From Echinimonas agarilytica (GTDB taxonomy: Bacteria > Pseudomonadota > Gammaproteobacteria > Enterobacterales > Neiellaceae): a stretch of 64,000 nt of DNA. Made by a program: the position numbers and the translations under genes. The DNA is taken from assembly GCF_023703465.1 (NCBI RefSeq), contig NZ_JAMQGP010000003.1, forward strand, positions 62,001 to 126,000, given 5' to 3'. The notes beneath the pieces were generated by a model, which worked only from the letters and a program-made list of their open reading frames with translations, was not told the origin of the DNA and searched no databases. This document shows positions 31,482 to 40,110 of the stretch, piece after piece (positions within the stretch are counted from its first letter, which is position 1; each line of letters begins with the position of its first letter).

Positions 31482-33080
31482 TTACTTCTGTACTGCTACA
31501 GGAGTGTCTGAAGGACCCTTAAGCGGCTGCGTACCTACCAGCGTATGTTCTAAATCCTCAATACTTTGCCCTTTGGTTTCCGGTAGGAACTTATAAAGAA
31601 CAACAAGCCCCAGAGCGCCGAAACCTGCGTATATCAAAAACGTATTTGCCGCGCCAAAGTTAGCCAACTGCCACGGAAAGAACTGTTGAATGAAATAGCT
31701 TGAGGTACTGGTGATCAATGCAAAGAATGGAATTGCAATAGTTCGGACTGAGTTTGGAAATATCTCGGAAAATAGAACCCACATAATTGGCCCAATCGAG
31801 ATATTGAACGCGGCAATAAATGCCAGAATACCAATCAGAATCATGAGTGCATTAACTGAAATCGCAGCTTCAATGATGTGCCCTTGCGCTAATCGCAAGG
31901 TGTTAGAGTCATAAATTGAAGACAGCATGTTCTTAAATTCAATGTCGCTTTCGAACGTTTGTCCAATATAAGGCGCTAACGGCTCAATATCGACGTACTC
32001 AGCGATTTTAGCAACACTGGCTTGATCAAGCTGATAAGTTGCATCTTGGAATCCGTACCAGCACGTTGTGTGGCTTACAACAACAGCAATGAGACCAAAG
32101 ATAAGCAGTGGCCTACGGCCGAGTCGATCGATTAAAACGATGGCAATCGAAGTGAAGACTACGCTGGTGATACCAATATAAATGGCTTGCAAAAATGATG
32201 CGTTTACGCCCGAGCCTAATTGCTCGAATACGGTTGGTGCGTAAAACAAAATGGCATTCATGCCGGTCACGCCTTGAATCATTGCAATCGAAAAGCCAAT
32301 GATAAAGATGGTGCGCATGCGTGATGAAAACAGGTTTTTTAACTGATGCATGATGCTCAGGTCGCTGTCATCACTCTTCAAGTAAGCTTCTGTTTCATCA
32401 ACGATTTTCTTACCTTCTTCAGGTTCAGAAATCAAATTAATAACACGCAGAGCTTCTTCTTTCTTACCTTTTAGCATTAACCAACGAGGAGACTCAGGCA
32501 CTCTAAATAATAAAACTGTCCAAATCAGCGCTGGAATAATTTCAGAGCCTAACATTGTGCGCCATACATTCTGCGTGGAAAACAATACAGAAGACTCAGA
32601 CACGTTCATCACAAGGTAGTAGTTAATGAAATAAGCAGCAGACAGACCCACAACGATATTCAGTTGGTTTGCAGCGACCAACTTACCTCGAATTTTCGGT
32701 GGGGCAATCTCGCCAATGTACATTGATGCCAATGACAGTGAAATAAACGCTAAACCGCCAAGGAATCGAGCAGCAGTGAGCATGATGAAGTTGGTTGCAA
32801 GAGCCGACGCGATTGCTGAGACCACATAAAGCAAGGCAATGATAATGAGAGTTTTTTTCCGCCCCAGGACATCGGCAGCTTTACCCGCGATAAATAGTGC
32901 GATGATAGCCCCCAAACTTGGAGCGCCCACAACCATACCAATCTCAAGATCAGATAAAGAAAATTCAGATGCGATGTACCTAATTGTGCCGGAAATAATG
33001 GCCGCATCTAAGCCAAAAACGAATCCGCCAATCGATACGATTAGAGCGAATTTATAGGCATTCCATGTTGTAGTATTCAT
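31482..33080 (-). CDS. MFS sugar porter (XylE/GalP-like)
   Basis: A 532-residue sugar:proton symporter of the SP family with twelve membrane segments. Signatures are GKAADVLGRKK in loop 2-3, PESPRWLMLKGK after helix 6, DRLGRRPLL in loop 8-9 and PETKGQS at the end. An extra loop of about 60 residues after helix 9 makes it longer than XylE (491). It is next to the anhydrogalactose genes and has copies of their operator upstream (33125-33136 at 45 bases before the start; 33308-33319), so it probably imports agar sugars: galactose, AHG or neoagarobiose. The substrate is inferred. Confidence 0.88.
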   Translation of the reverse strand: MNTTTWNAYKFALIVSIGGFVFGLDAAIISGTIRYIASEFSLSDLEIGMVVGAPSLGAIIALFIAGKAADVLGRKKTLIIIALLYVVSAIASALATNFIMLTAARFLGGLAFISLSLASMYIGEIAPPKIRGKLVAANQLNIVVGLSAAYFINYYLVMNVSESSVLFSTQNVWRTMLGSEIIPALIWTVLLFRVPESPRWLMLKGKKEEALRVINLISEPEEGKKIVDETEAYLKSDDSDLSIMHQLKNLFSSRMRTIFIIGFSIAMIQGVTGMNAILFYAPTVFEQLGSGVNASFLQAIYIGITSVVFTSIAIVLIDRLGRRPLLIFGLIAVVVSHTTCWYGFQDATYQLDQASVAKIAEYVDIEPLAPYIGQTFESDIEFKNMLSSIYDSNTLRLAQGHIIEAAISVNALMILIGILAFIAAFNISIGPIMWVLFSEIFPNSVRTIAIPFFALITSTSSYFIQQFFPWQLANFGAANTFLIYAGFGALGLVVLYKFLPETKGQSIEDLEHTLVGTQPLKGPSDTPVAVQK

Positions 33081-33124
33081 CTAAGTTCTTCGAAGTGACT
33101 TTGTGTGAGCTTAAATTAACATTT

Positions 33125-33136
33125 TTGGACAACCAA
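33125..33136. promoter_or_regulatory. GntR-type operator upstream of the sugar porter
   Basis: TTGGACAACCAA matches TTGGTNNACCAA with one mismatch, 45 bases before the sugar-porter ATG. Weaker related half-sites follow at about 33156-33167 and 33176-33187. Confidence 0.55.
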
Positions 33137-33307
33137 TATGGCGATTTAGATCACGTTTGGGTACCAATTTAAATTTTGGTTAACAAGTGGCGTTGGCCGC
33201 CTAACATCATTTAACTGCTAGAATATAAGGTTTGGTTTGGCGAGAAGCCTATGGCGAAGTTAAAACTGGTAGCGCTGGACTTAAAAGGTGGGGGGCTTAC
33301 TATATAT

Positions 33308-33319
33308 TTGGTTAACCAT
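33308..33319. promoter_or_regulatory. GntR-type operator, distal site
   Basis: TTGGTTAACCAT matches the palindrome TTGGTNNACCAA except for the last base, followed by TTGG. It lies between the end of the cycloisomerase gene and the start of the sugar porter, both on the minus strand, so it could serve the porter promoter. Confidence 0.65.
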
Positions 33320-33321
33320 TT

Positions 33322-33357
33322 GGCATGGGTGACTCAAATGATTGAGAAACCCATGCC
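33322..33357 (-). terminator. Hairpin after the cycloisomerase gene
   Basis: GGCATGGGT and ACCCATGCC form a perfect 9-bp outer stem, with an inner CTCAA/TTGAG stem. It lies 12 bases past the stop of the cycloisomerase gene. No U-run follows; its right edge is next to the operator at 33308. Confidence 0.55.
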
Positions 33358-33368
33358 GAGAACAGTGA

Positions 33369-34457
33369 TTAAACTTCGTATTGTTTAATTTTTTCCCAGT
33401 TAAACGAGACACCTACCCCTGGTTCATCAGAAGCAATGGCTCGGTGATTTTCAACCACTAGAGGGCGGTGAGTGTACTCGTCAATTGGAAAGCTATGAAC
33501 TTCAAGCCAACCAGAATTCGGTTGTGAAGATACCAAGCTTACATGCAATTCTTGCATCCCATGCGAACATGCTGGAATGCCATGTTTATTCGCCAATTGC
33601 GCTGCTCGCAGCCAGCCTGTCACGCCACCACAGTTTGACGCATCTGGCTGAGCGAACGACAATTTAGATTGTTCGAATGCGTATCCAAACTCATGAATGG
33701 TGTGTAAGTTTTCACCCATAGCCAACGGTATTGCCGTGGCGTCGGCAATTTTTGCGTAGCCTTGGTAATCGTCAGGAATGGTAGGCTCTTCAAACCAAGT
33801 GATGTCGCAATCTGTGACTGCGTTAGATAGTTCAATTGCTTGATCGACAGTCAACGAATAATTGGCATCAATCATGAACGTTACATCAGGGCCAATTAAC
33901 TCCCGCACGGCACGAATACGGTCAATGTCTTCTTGCATGTTTTCGCGACCAATTTTGATTTTAACCGCGTTATATCCACTGGCCAGATAGCCGCGAATAT
34001 TATTGAGCAATTTCTCAGTGCTAAATTGTAAATCAATACCGCCACAATAAGCCTTACAGCTATTGTTTTCGCCGCCAGCCATTTTCCATAAAGGCTGTTT
34101 TAGACGCTTGCCTTTTAAATCCCAAAGGGCAATGTCAATTGCAGACATGGCGAAAGAAGAGATACCACCGCGGCCAACGTAATGAATGTGCCATTCCATG
34201 AAATCATAAATTTCATCGATTTCAGTGGCGTCTTTACCAATTAGAACAGGGCTAAGGTCATGCTCGAGCATGGCTTTAATGGCGTAGCCGCCTTTGCCGC
34301 CGGTGTAGGTATATCCTGTGCCGACTGAGCCGTCTTCAAGAGTAATCGTGCTGGTGATTAACTCAAAGTGGTCGTGATCCCCATGCTTGGCATCAGACAA
34401 AATTTCAGCCAACGGTATTTTAAAAAGTTGGTTTTTTATTGATTTTATCGTGGTCAT
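33369..34457 (-). CDS. 3,6-anhydro-alpha-L-galactonate cycloisomerase (enolase superfamily)
   Basis: A 362-residue mandelate-racemase-type enolase-superfamily enzyme. Catalytic pieces: Lys166-x-Lys168 (VKIKIG), metal ligands Asp197 (MIDANY), Glu223 (WFEEP) and Glu249 (AMGEN), Asp272 and His299 (CSHGMQELH). The anhydro-galactonate cycloisomerase converts AHG-acid to 2-keto-3-deoxy-L-galactonate. Assignment to that activity rests on context (GH117, an aldehyde dehydrogenase, an LgoD-like dehydrogenase, KDG kinase and KDPG aldolase close by); by sequence alone another acid-sugar dehydratase would be possible. Third gene of the operon kdgK-eda-this gene. Confidence 0.85.
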   Translation of the reverse strand: MTTIKSIKNQLFKIPLAEILSDAKHGDHDHFELITSTITLEDGSVGTGYTYTGGKGGYAIKAMLEHDLSPVLIGKDATEIDEIYDFMEWHIHYVGRGGISSFAMSAIDIALWDLKGKRLKQPLWKMAGGENNSCKAYCGGIDLQFSTEKLLNNIRGYLASGYNAVKIKIGRENMQEDIDRIRAVRELIGPDVTFMIDANYSLTVDQAIELSNAVTDCDITWFEEPTIPDDYQGYAKIADATAIPLAMGENLHTIHEFGYAFEQSKLSFAQPDASNCGGVTGWLRAAQLANKHGIPACSHGMQELHVSLVSSQPNSGWLEVHSFPIDEYTHRPLVVENHRAIASDEPGVGVSFNWEKIKQYEV

Positions 34458-34476
34458 CTGGCTAGTCCTCAGGGTA

Positions 34477-35106
34477 CTACTGTGCTAACTGCTCAACAAC
34501 TTGTCGCGTCAGCTCACCAATTTTGTCCCACTCGCCGTTATTCACGAGTTTCTTATCCACCATCCAAGAGCCACCGCAGGCCAAAACACCTGGTAATTTG
34601 AGGTAACTTTCAATGTTGTTTTGATTAATACCACCGGTCGGCATTACCTGGATTTGTGGGTAAGGCGCAAGCAGTGATTTTAACATGTTGAGACCGCCGG
34701 AAGCTTCAGCAGGGAAGAATTTCACAGCCGTTAAACCAAGCTCTAACGCTAGTTCAACTGATGAAGGGTTGTTAATACCAGGGACAATTGGAATCCCATG
34801 TTTTTGGCAAGCTTTCACTGTGTTTGGGTTTAATCCCGGTGAGACGATAAAGCTTGCGCCAGCATTCTTTGCTGCCACAACTTGTGCTTCGTTCAATACC
34901 GTACCTGCGCCAATCAGCATATCAGGCTGCGCTTCTCTAAGGAGTCGAATTGCTTCTTCTGCTGCATCTGAACGAAATGTAATTTCAGCAACAGGTAAGC
35001 CGTTGTCGCATAGCTGTTGGCCTAAAGGGATGATGTCTTGAGCTTTATCGACTGCAATGACAGGGACAACTTTATATTTTTTTAAATCAGCGATTAAAGT
35101 TTGCAT
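34477..35106 (-). CDS. eda: 2-keto-3-deoxy-6-phosphogluconate aldolase
   Basis: A 209-residue class I aldolase of the KDPG/KHG family with the catalytic Glu41 (VAEITFRS) and the Schiff-base Lys129 ([12 protein letters not shown]), and the GAGTVLN motif. It splits KDPG into pyruvate and glyceraldehyde 3-phosphate, the last step of the AHG route. It lies 43 bases after the KDG kinase gene and 19 before the cycloisomerase gene. Confidence 0.95.
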   Translation of the reverse strand: MQTLIADLKKYKVVPVIAVDKAQDIIPLGQQLCDNGLPVAEITFRSDAAEEAIRLLREAQPDMLIGAGTVLNEAQVVAAKNAGASFIVSPGLNPNTVKACQKHGIPIVPGINNPSSVELALELGLTAVKFFPAEASGGLNMLKSLLAPYPQIQVMPTGGINQNNIESYLKLPGVLACGGSWMVDKKLVNNGEWDKIGELTRQVVEQLAQ

Positions 35107-35149
35107 GGTTCTTCCGTCTAAAAATAGAATTCTGTTGTATCGGGTTTAA

Positions 35150-36079
35150 CTAGCGCTGGGCTAAGCGCTCTCTAACCTGCTCAATCGTAGGGAGAGGCGC
35201 TACCGCCCCGTATCCAGTGATTGTGATTGATGCTGTGGCGTTCGCGTATTCCAAGCATTCTTGCAACGACGCACCGCGCACGTAATGGGTACAAAAAGAG
35301 CCAGCGAACGAATCACCCGCCGCTGTCGCATCAACTGCGGTTACTTTGTGTGGCTTTACACTAATACGTTCATCGGATGTCGCGACAGTCGCTCCTAGAG
35401 AGCCCTGCTTGAGTACAACCGTTTTAGCGCCAAGTTTTAGATAGTGGTCTAGGATGTCATCTGAATGCTCTAAACCCGTCAACAATTGCGCTTCATCAAG
35501 ACTAGGGAAACAAATATCAACACTTGAAATTGTTTCGTTGATCACCGCTTTTGCACGTTTCAAAGACCAAAGCTTCAGACGTAAGTTGGTGTCGTAAGAA
35601 ACGAGAGTATCGTTTTTATGGCAAATATCGATGGCTTCAAAAACAGCATCACAGCAGTTTGTGCTAATTGCCTGTGTAATTGCAGTAGTGTGAAAAAGTT
35701 TAGCGTTTGCAATCGCTTCAACAGGAAGTTGGCGATTGGAGATTAAACTTGCAGCAGAACCTTTACGAAGAAATGAAAAGTGGTGGCCTTCCTCATTATG
35801 AGTAATGAAGTAAACACCAGTGTGAGCTTCGGGATTATTGACAACAAGACTGTCGCTGACCGATTCGCGTTTCCACAAATCAATAAATTCTTGGCCGAAA
35901 GCGTCACAGCCTAAATGCGTCAGAATTCCAATATCGGCACCTTGTCGTGCAGCAGCAATGGCAAAGTTTGATACGTCTCCACCAAATCCACTCAAAAAGT
36001 CAGGGGCCAAAGGTTCATCGGTTTTGATTTGGCTGAACTCAAACATAGGTTCGCCAAAACTTAGTATTTCACTAAACAT
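35150..36079 (-). CDS. kdgK: 2-keto-3-deoxygluconate kinase (PfkB family)
   Basis: A 309-residue ribokinase-family sugar kinase. The C-terminal PfkB signature VDATAAGDSFAGSF contains the catalytic Asp and anion hole, and an N-terminal GGDVSNFAIAAARQG matches the sugar-binding loop. With the KDPG aldolase gene next to it, 2-keto-3-deoxygluconate is the natural substrate. Two ATGs are adjacent (36082 and 36079); the second has AGGA at a better distance. It is the first gene of the operon, with an operator about 110 bases upstream. Confidence 0.9.
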   Translation of the reverse strand: MFSEILSFGEPMFEFSQIKTDEPLAPDFLSGFGGDVSNFAIAAARQGADIGILTHLGCDAFGQEFIDLWKRESVSDSLVVNNPEAHTGVYFITHNEEGHHFSFLRKGSAASLISNRQLPVEAIANAKLFHTTAITQAISTNCCDAVFEAIDICHKNDTLVSYDTNLRLKLWSLKRAKAVINETISSVDICFPSLDEAQLLTGLEHSDDILDHYLKLGAKTVVLKQGSLGATVATSDERISVKPHKVTAVDATAAGDSFAGSFCTHYVRGASLQECLEYANATASITITGYGAVAPLPTIEQVRERLAQR

Positions 36080-36190
36080 CATCTGTCCTATTAACGAATG
36101 GTTTTGCGCTTAGTCGATTCAGTGTTGGACTGATTTAGGAGATACAACTAGAGCTACAACATGCGGAAGATAGTAGGACTATTTATTGTG

Positions 36191-36202
36191 GTGGTCAACC
36201 AA
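36191..36202. promoter_or_regulatory. GntR-type operator upstream of kdgK
   Basis: GTGGTCAACCAA matches TTGGTNNACCAA except the first base. It lies on the kdgK side of the divergent region, about 110 bases upstream of that gene. Confidence 0.65.
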
Positions 36203-36364
36203 AATAAGCGCGTTTATAATAAGGTTTAAAGTTGTCAACAAATTCAAATTAACTTATAACTCATTGTTATTATTGGTTTTGATGTGTATTTTTGTGATTT
36301 AGATCTTGTTATTTGAGCATTGTTTACAATGTGCAATTCATTATTAGTGTACCTTTTTCACTTA

Positions 36365-36376
36365 TTGGTTTACCAT
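36365..36376. promoter_or_regulatory. GntR-type operator upstream of the reductase operon
   Basis: TTGGTTTACCAT matches TTGGTNNACCAA except the last base, followed by TTGG as at 33308. It lies 78 bases before the mannitol-dehydrogenase-family gene. Confidence 0.68.
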
Positions 36377-36454
36377 TTGGTGATAGTTGTCACGGAATGA
36401 AACGTGGTTTATGCGTATAAATCACATCATTGGTTAACGAATTTGGCGGAAGCA

Positions 36455-37936
36455 ATGAATAACAGTAAAGCAAGACTGAATCCTGAAGGGTTTAAATTTG
36501 TCACTACCTATAACCGAGATCAGTTAAGCACTGACATTGTGCATATCGGATTTGGCGCTTTTCACAGAGGACATCAAGCGGTCTATAACGATCTAACGAA
36601 TGACTTAACAAGTGCTCCTTGGGGGATTTGTGAAGTGAATATGTTTGGTAGCCCAGATCTGGTTAATGACTTAAAAGCGCAAGACCACTTATTCAGCGTT
36701 GTTGAAAAATCGGCAACCAGCATGGACTCTCGTCTAGTGCGTACCGTGTGTGAAGCGATTCATACGCCTGTTGATGGAATTGAAGTTGCCATTGAAAAAA
36801 TAGCAGAGCCGCAAGTGAAAATTGTGTCGCTCACTATTACCGAGAAAGGCTATTGCGCCGACCCTCAGTCTGGCACTTTAGATTTGACCAACGCACTTAT
36901 TCAAAATGATCTGGCTAATCCGAAGCAACCTAAATCTGCATTGGGGCTTATTACTGAAGCTCTTCGAGTGCGTCGTGAACGCGGTTTGAACCCTATCAGC
37001 ATTTTATCTTGTGACAATATTCCTGAGAATGGATTGTTGACCAAAAATGCAATCGTAAGTTTCGCCACTCAAATTGATGCGGACTTAGCGAAGTGGATTG
37101 AAGAAAACGTCACGTTCCCAAGCACCATGGTTGACCGCATTGTTCCAGCCATGACTGCAGATGAGTTTGAGGTAATTGAAGCTCTTACTGGTTACGCCGA
37201 CCCATGTGGAGTGGTGTGTGAAGATTTTCGTCAGTGGGTGATTGAAGACAATTTCGTAGCAGGACGTCCCGATTGGAGTGTCGCGGGGGCTAAGTTCGTT
37301 TCGGACGTCCTGCCTTACGAAGAAATGAAATTGCGCATGCTAAACGGCAGCCACTCATTTCTTGCGTATAACGGCAGCCTTGCTGGTTTTGAATATATCT
37401 ATCAATGCATGCAAGACGCATCTTTTAGAACCGCAACGTTGCGACTCATGAAGCAAGAGCAAGCTAAATCACTGAGCCCAGATTTGGATGTTGATTTAGA
37501 CCAATATGCCGAATTGCTCGTGGGTCGATTCAGTAATGCCAACATCAAACACAAGACTGCACAAATCGCGATGGACGGTTCGCAAAAACTGCCACAACGC
37601 GCAGTAGATCCGTTGACTCATTTGCAAGCAGCCGGCGTATCTGCCACTTGTTTGCCAACATTAGTGGCGGGTTGGTTGCATTTCACAATCAATGCTGTTG
37701 AGCAGGACAAAGAAATCTTTGATCCCATGGCTGAACAGTTCAAACAGGCTGTTAAGGCCGCTTCAACTCCGGCAGAGAAAGCGAGAGCGCTGTTATCTGT
37801 CGATAAAATCTTTGGTGCCAATGGCGCGGCTGGAACTGACTTTTCCAAAGCTGTGGAAGCTGCCTTTACATCAATCCAACAATCAGGAATTGAATCTTAT
37901 ATTGAGTCAATTGCTGCGAATAAGGAACTTGCGTAA
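36455..37936 (+). CDS. Mannitol dehydrogenase family oxidoreductase (UxuB/UxaB-like)
   Basis: A 493-residue polyol/uronate dehydrogenase with the N-terminal Rossmann motif VHIGFGAFHRGHQAVY and the family signature MVDRIVPAMTADE; the C-terminal KLRMLNGSHSFLAYNG is the catalytic-lysine domain. Length fits UxuB (about 486). UxuB and UxaB reduce 5-keto-type uronates. Here it starts an operon with an LgoD-like dehydrogenase inside an AHG island, so the likely job is to reduce 2,5-diketo-3-deoxygluconate to 2-keto-3-deoxygluconate (inference). The ATG at 36455 is chosen over an in-frame GTG at 36404 that would enlarge it past family length. The stop overlaps the next start (TAATG). Confidence 0.87.
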   Translation: MNNSKARLNPEGFKFVTTYNRDQLSTDIVHIGFGAFHRGHQAVYNDLTNDLTSAPWGICEVNMFGSPDLVNDLKAQDHLFSVVEKSATSMDSRLVRTVCEAIHTPVDGIEVAIEKIAEPQVKIVSLTITEKGYCADPQSGTLDLTNALIQNDLANPKQPKSALGLITEALRVRRERGLNPISILSCDNIPENGLLTKNAIVSFATQIDADLAKWIEENVTFPSTMVDRIVPAMTADEFEVIEALTGYADPCGVVCEDFRQWVIEDNFVAGRPDWSVAGAKFVSDVLPYEEMKLRMLNGSHSFLAYNGSLAGFEYIYQCMQDASFRTATLRLMKQEQAKSLSPDLDVDLDQYAELLVGRFSNANIKHKTAQIAMDGSQKLPQRAVDPLTHLQAAGVSATCLPTLVAGWLHFTINAVEQDKEIFDPMAEQFKQAVKAASTPAEKARALLSVDKIFGANGAAGTDFSKAVEAAFTSIQQSGIESYIESIAANKELA

Positions 37937-38955
37937 TGAAAACTTTAATTTGTAACGAACCGTTTTCGATTGAATACATTGAGCGTGACAAGCCTGTTTG
38001 CGAATCCAATGAAGTCCTTTTGAAAGTCAAAGCGGTTGGTATCTGTGGCACTGATATTCACGCCTTTGCCGGCCGTCAACCATTTTTCAGCTACCCACGC
38101 GTGTTGGGACATGAAATCAGCGGCGTGATTGAAAGCGTTGGTGCAGATTGCAAATCGTCAAAAGTCGGCGAGCGTTGCGCAGTGATTCCATGTATCCCAT
38201 GTGGCGTTTGCCCTGCATGTGAAGACGATAAAACTAACTGTTGTGAAAACGTCTCTTTGTACGGTGTTCACCAGGACGGTGGTTTCTCAGAGTATTTAAG
38301 CGTCCTTGAATCTAATTTGGTTAAGTTGCCTGATTCGATCAGCGATAGCCAAGGCTCGCTCATCGAGTGTTTCTCTATCAGCGCCCACGCAGTCCGTCGT
38401 GCTGAAGTGAAAAAAGGTCAACGCGTATTGCAGATTGGTGCGGGACCAATTGGTCTTGCTGCGGCAGCAATCGCTAAAGCTGAAGGTGCAGAACTGGTCG
38501 TTGCAGATGTGAGCGAAGAGCGTCGTCTACACGTTGAGAAAGTATTAGGTATCAAAACGTTAAACCCATTGGTTGAAACTTATGTTGAAGACCTGAAAGA
38601 AGCATTTGGTGGTCGTTTACCGTGCACTGTGATGGACGCGACAGGTAATAAGGGTTCAATGAGCCGTTCCGTAGATTTGATTCGTCACGGCGGAAAAATT
38701 GTATTCATCGGTTTGTATATTGGCGACTTGGTGCTTGACGATCCAACGTTCCACAAAAAAGAAACAACCTTGTTGAGCAGCAGAAATGCAACACGCCAAG
38801 ACTTCGAGCGAGTTATTGAACTGATGAGTTCAGGCGCGATTAGCGAAGACATTATGAAAAACAAAGATTACGACTTCGCAACCGTTGGTAATGCTTACCA
38901 AACAGATGTCGTCGAGAACAAAACGCTTATCAAAGGCGTTATCAACTTTCACTAA
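37936..38955 (+). CDS. LgoD-like zinc alcohol dehydrogenase, probable 2-keto-3-deoxy-L-galactonate 5-dehydrogenase
   Basis: A 339-residue medium-chain dehydrogenase. The catalytic zinc site is at GICGTDIHAF and GHEISG, the structural zinc cysteines at CIPCGVCPACEDDKTNCC, and the NAD-binding Rossmann motif at GAGPIGLAAAAIAKA. It is close to E. coli LgoD (L-galactonate 5-dehydrogenase) along its length, sharing PFFSYPRVLGHE and VHQDGGFSEYLSV as I recall that sequence. In known AHG routes a dehydrogenase of this type oxidises C5 of 2-keto-3-deoxy-L-galactonate. Coupled to the reductase gene before it. Confidence 0.88.
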   Translation: MKTLICNEPFSIEYIERDKPVCESNEVLLKVKAVGICGTDIHAFAGRQPFFSYPRVLGHEISGVIESVGADCKSSKVGERCAVIPCIPCGVCPACEDDKTNCCENVSLYGVHQDGGFSEYLSVLESNLVKLPDSISDSQGSLIECFSISAHAVRRAEVKKGQRVLQIGAGPIGLAAAAIAKAEGAELVVADVSEERRLHVEKVLGIKTLNPLVETYVEDLKEAFGGRLPCTVMDATGNKGSMSRSVDLIRHGGKIVFIGLYIGDLVLDDPTFHKKETTLLSSRNATRQDFERVIELMSSGAISEDIMKNKDYDFATVGNAYQTDVVENKTLIKGVINFH

Positions 38956-38966
38956 ACGGGTGCGGT

Positions 38967-39974
38967 ATGACCACTAAAAAAGTAGTAGAAGCTGAGCTAA
39001 AAGAGCTCGCATTAAAAAAATTATTAAACGCAGGGTTGGACGCAAAAACTGCCGGTGAAGTTGTTGATGTGTTGGTACATGCAGATGCAACAGGCGTTCA
39101 TTCTCATGGAGTGATGCGTGTTGAACATTATTGCGAGCGCTTATCGCGAGGCGGTTTGAATGCCAATGCGAAGTTCTCTATTGAACAAGTATCTCCGTCG
39201 GTTGCAGTCTTGGACTCAGACGATGGCATGGGCCATTCAGCGTTAATTGCTGCAACAAACCATGCGATCGAACTTGCCACAGAAACAGGACTTGGCTTCG
39301 TAAGCGTGAAAAACACATCGCACTGTGGTGCCTTGTCTTACTTCATGGAACAAGCAACTGCTGCGGGTAAAATTGCAATCTCGATGACGCAAACAGATAC
39401 GTGTGTAGCGCCTCATGGTGGAGCTACAAAGTTCTTGGGTACAAACCCAATTGCATTTGGTTTCCCTGTTGAGGGAAGCACCCCTGTGATTGTTGACATG
39501 GCCACAAGTGCAACAGCTTACGGCAAGCTTCTTCATGCTCGTGAAACGGGTCAACCCATTGGCAAAGGCTTAGCACTGGATAAAGATGGTCACGAGACCA
39601 CTGATCCAAATGATGCTGTGACATTGCTACCATTTGGCGGACATAAAGGTTCAGGTATTGCGTTGGCAATTGACGCGCTAACCGGCATTTTGATGGGAGC
39701 TAACTTCGGTAATCACATTGTAAAAATGTATGGTGATTACGAGAAAATGCGCAAGCTTGCCAGTTTAGTGATTGTGATTGATCCTGCAAAACTTGGAAAC
39801 CCACTGTTTGCAATGACCATGGCGACCTTAGTGAATGAGTTACATCAAGTCACTCCTGCACCTGGTGTTGATAAAGTATTGGCGCCGAATGATTTACAAG
39901 TGGCTTACCGTGCGGAATGTGACCGCAGCGGTATCCCAGTTGCTGAGGGTGTGTATAACTATTTGATAAGCTAA
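38967..39974 (+). CDS. Ldh2/AllD-family NAD(P)-dependent 2-hydroxyacid dehydrogenase
   Basis: A 335-residue member of the malate/lactate dehydrogenase 2 family (AllD, YiaK, ComC), closest by eye to E. coli ureidoglycolate dehydrogenase: HADATGVHSHGVMRVEHY, HCGALSYFMEQA, GGATKFLGTNPIAF and the catalytic-His HSHG are all present. The family oxidises or reduces 2-hydroxy/2-keto acids. In this operon a sugar acid of the AHG route is the likely substrate, but no step is left clearly unassigned, so its job is open. Followed by a strong terminator. Confidence 0.85.
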   Translation: MTTKKVVEAELKELALKKLLNAGLDAKTAGEVVDVLVHADATGVHSHGVMRVEHYCERLSRGGLNANAKFSIEQVSPSVAVLDSDDGMGHSALIAATNHAIELATETGLGFVSVKNTSHCGALSYFMEQATAAGKIAISMTQTDTCVAPHGGATKFLGTNPIAFGFPVEGSTPVIVDMATSATAYGKLLHARETGQPIGKGLALDKDGHETTDPNDAVTLLPFGGHKGSGIALAIDALTGILMGANFGNHIVKMYGDYEKMRKLASLVIVIDPAKLGNPLFAMTMATLVNELHQVTPAPGVDKVLAPNDLQVAYRAECDRSGIPVAEGVYNYLIS

Positions 39975-39987
39975 TCTTGCTTGTTGG

Positions 39988-40026
39988 CGGCTTAGCGATG
40001 TTGGGATCGCTAAGCCGTCTTTTTTA
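39988..40026 (+). terminator. Terminator of the reductase operon
   Basis: A 12-bp stem (CGGCTTAGCGAT / ATCGCTAAGCCG), loop of 6, then a TCTTTTTT run. A classic intrinsic terminator closing the three-gene operon. Confidence 0.92.
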
Positions 40027-40053
40027 TGTGCTGCATCAACACAAAAATAGGCC

Positions 40054-40085
40054 ATAAAAAAGCACTCGTTTTAGAGTGCCTTTTC
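40054..40085 (-). terminator. Terminator of the GntR gene
   Basis: On the minus strand GCACTC/GAGTGC stem with a short loop followed by a T-run (TTTTTT), 26 bases past the stop of the GntR gene. Confidence 0.85.
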
Positions 40086-40110
40086 AATTCAACTGATTTG
40101 TCTTCAACTT

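Larger units (their letters stand above)
36083..36454. other. Divergent control region between kdgK and the C5-reductase gene
   Basis: A 372-base AT-rich region between two divergent operons of the AHG pathway. It holds two copies of the GntR-type palindrome (36191-36202 and 36365-36376). I saw no gene here. Confidence 0.7.

Noticed and set aside
33251-33388. A 45-codon reading frame between the sugar porter and cycloisomerase genes
   Set aside because: It overlaps a hairpin, an operator and the end of the cycloisomerase gene, and has no ribosome site or motif.
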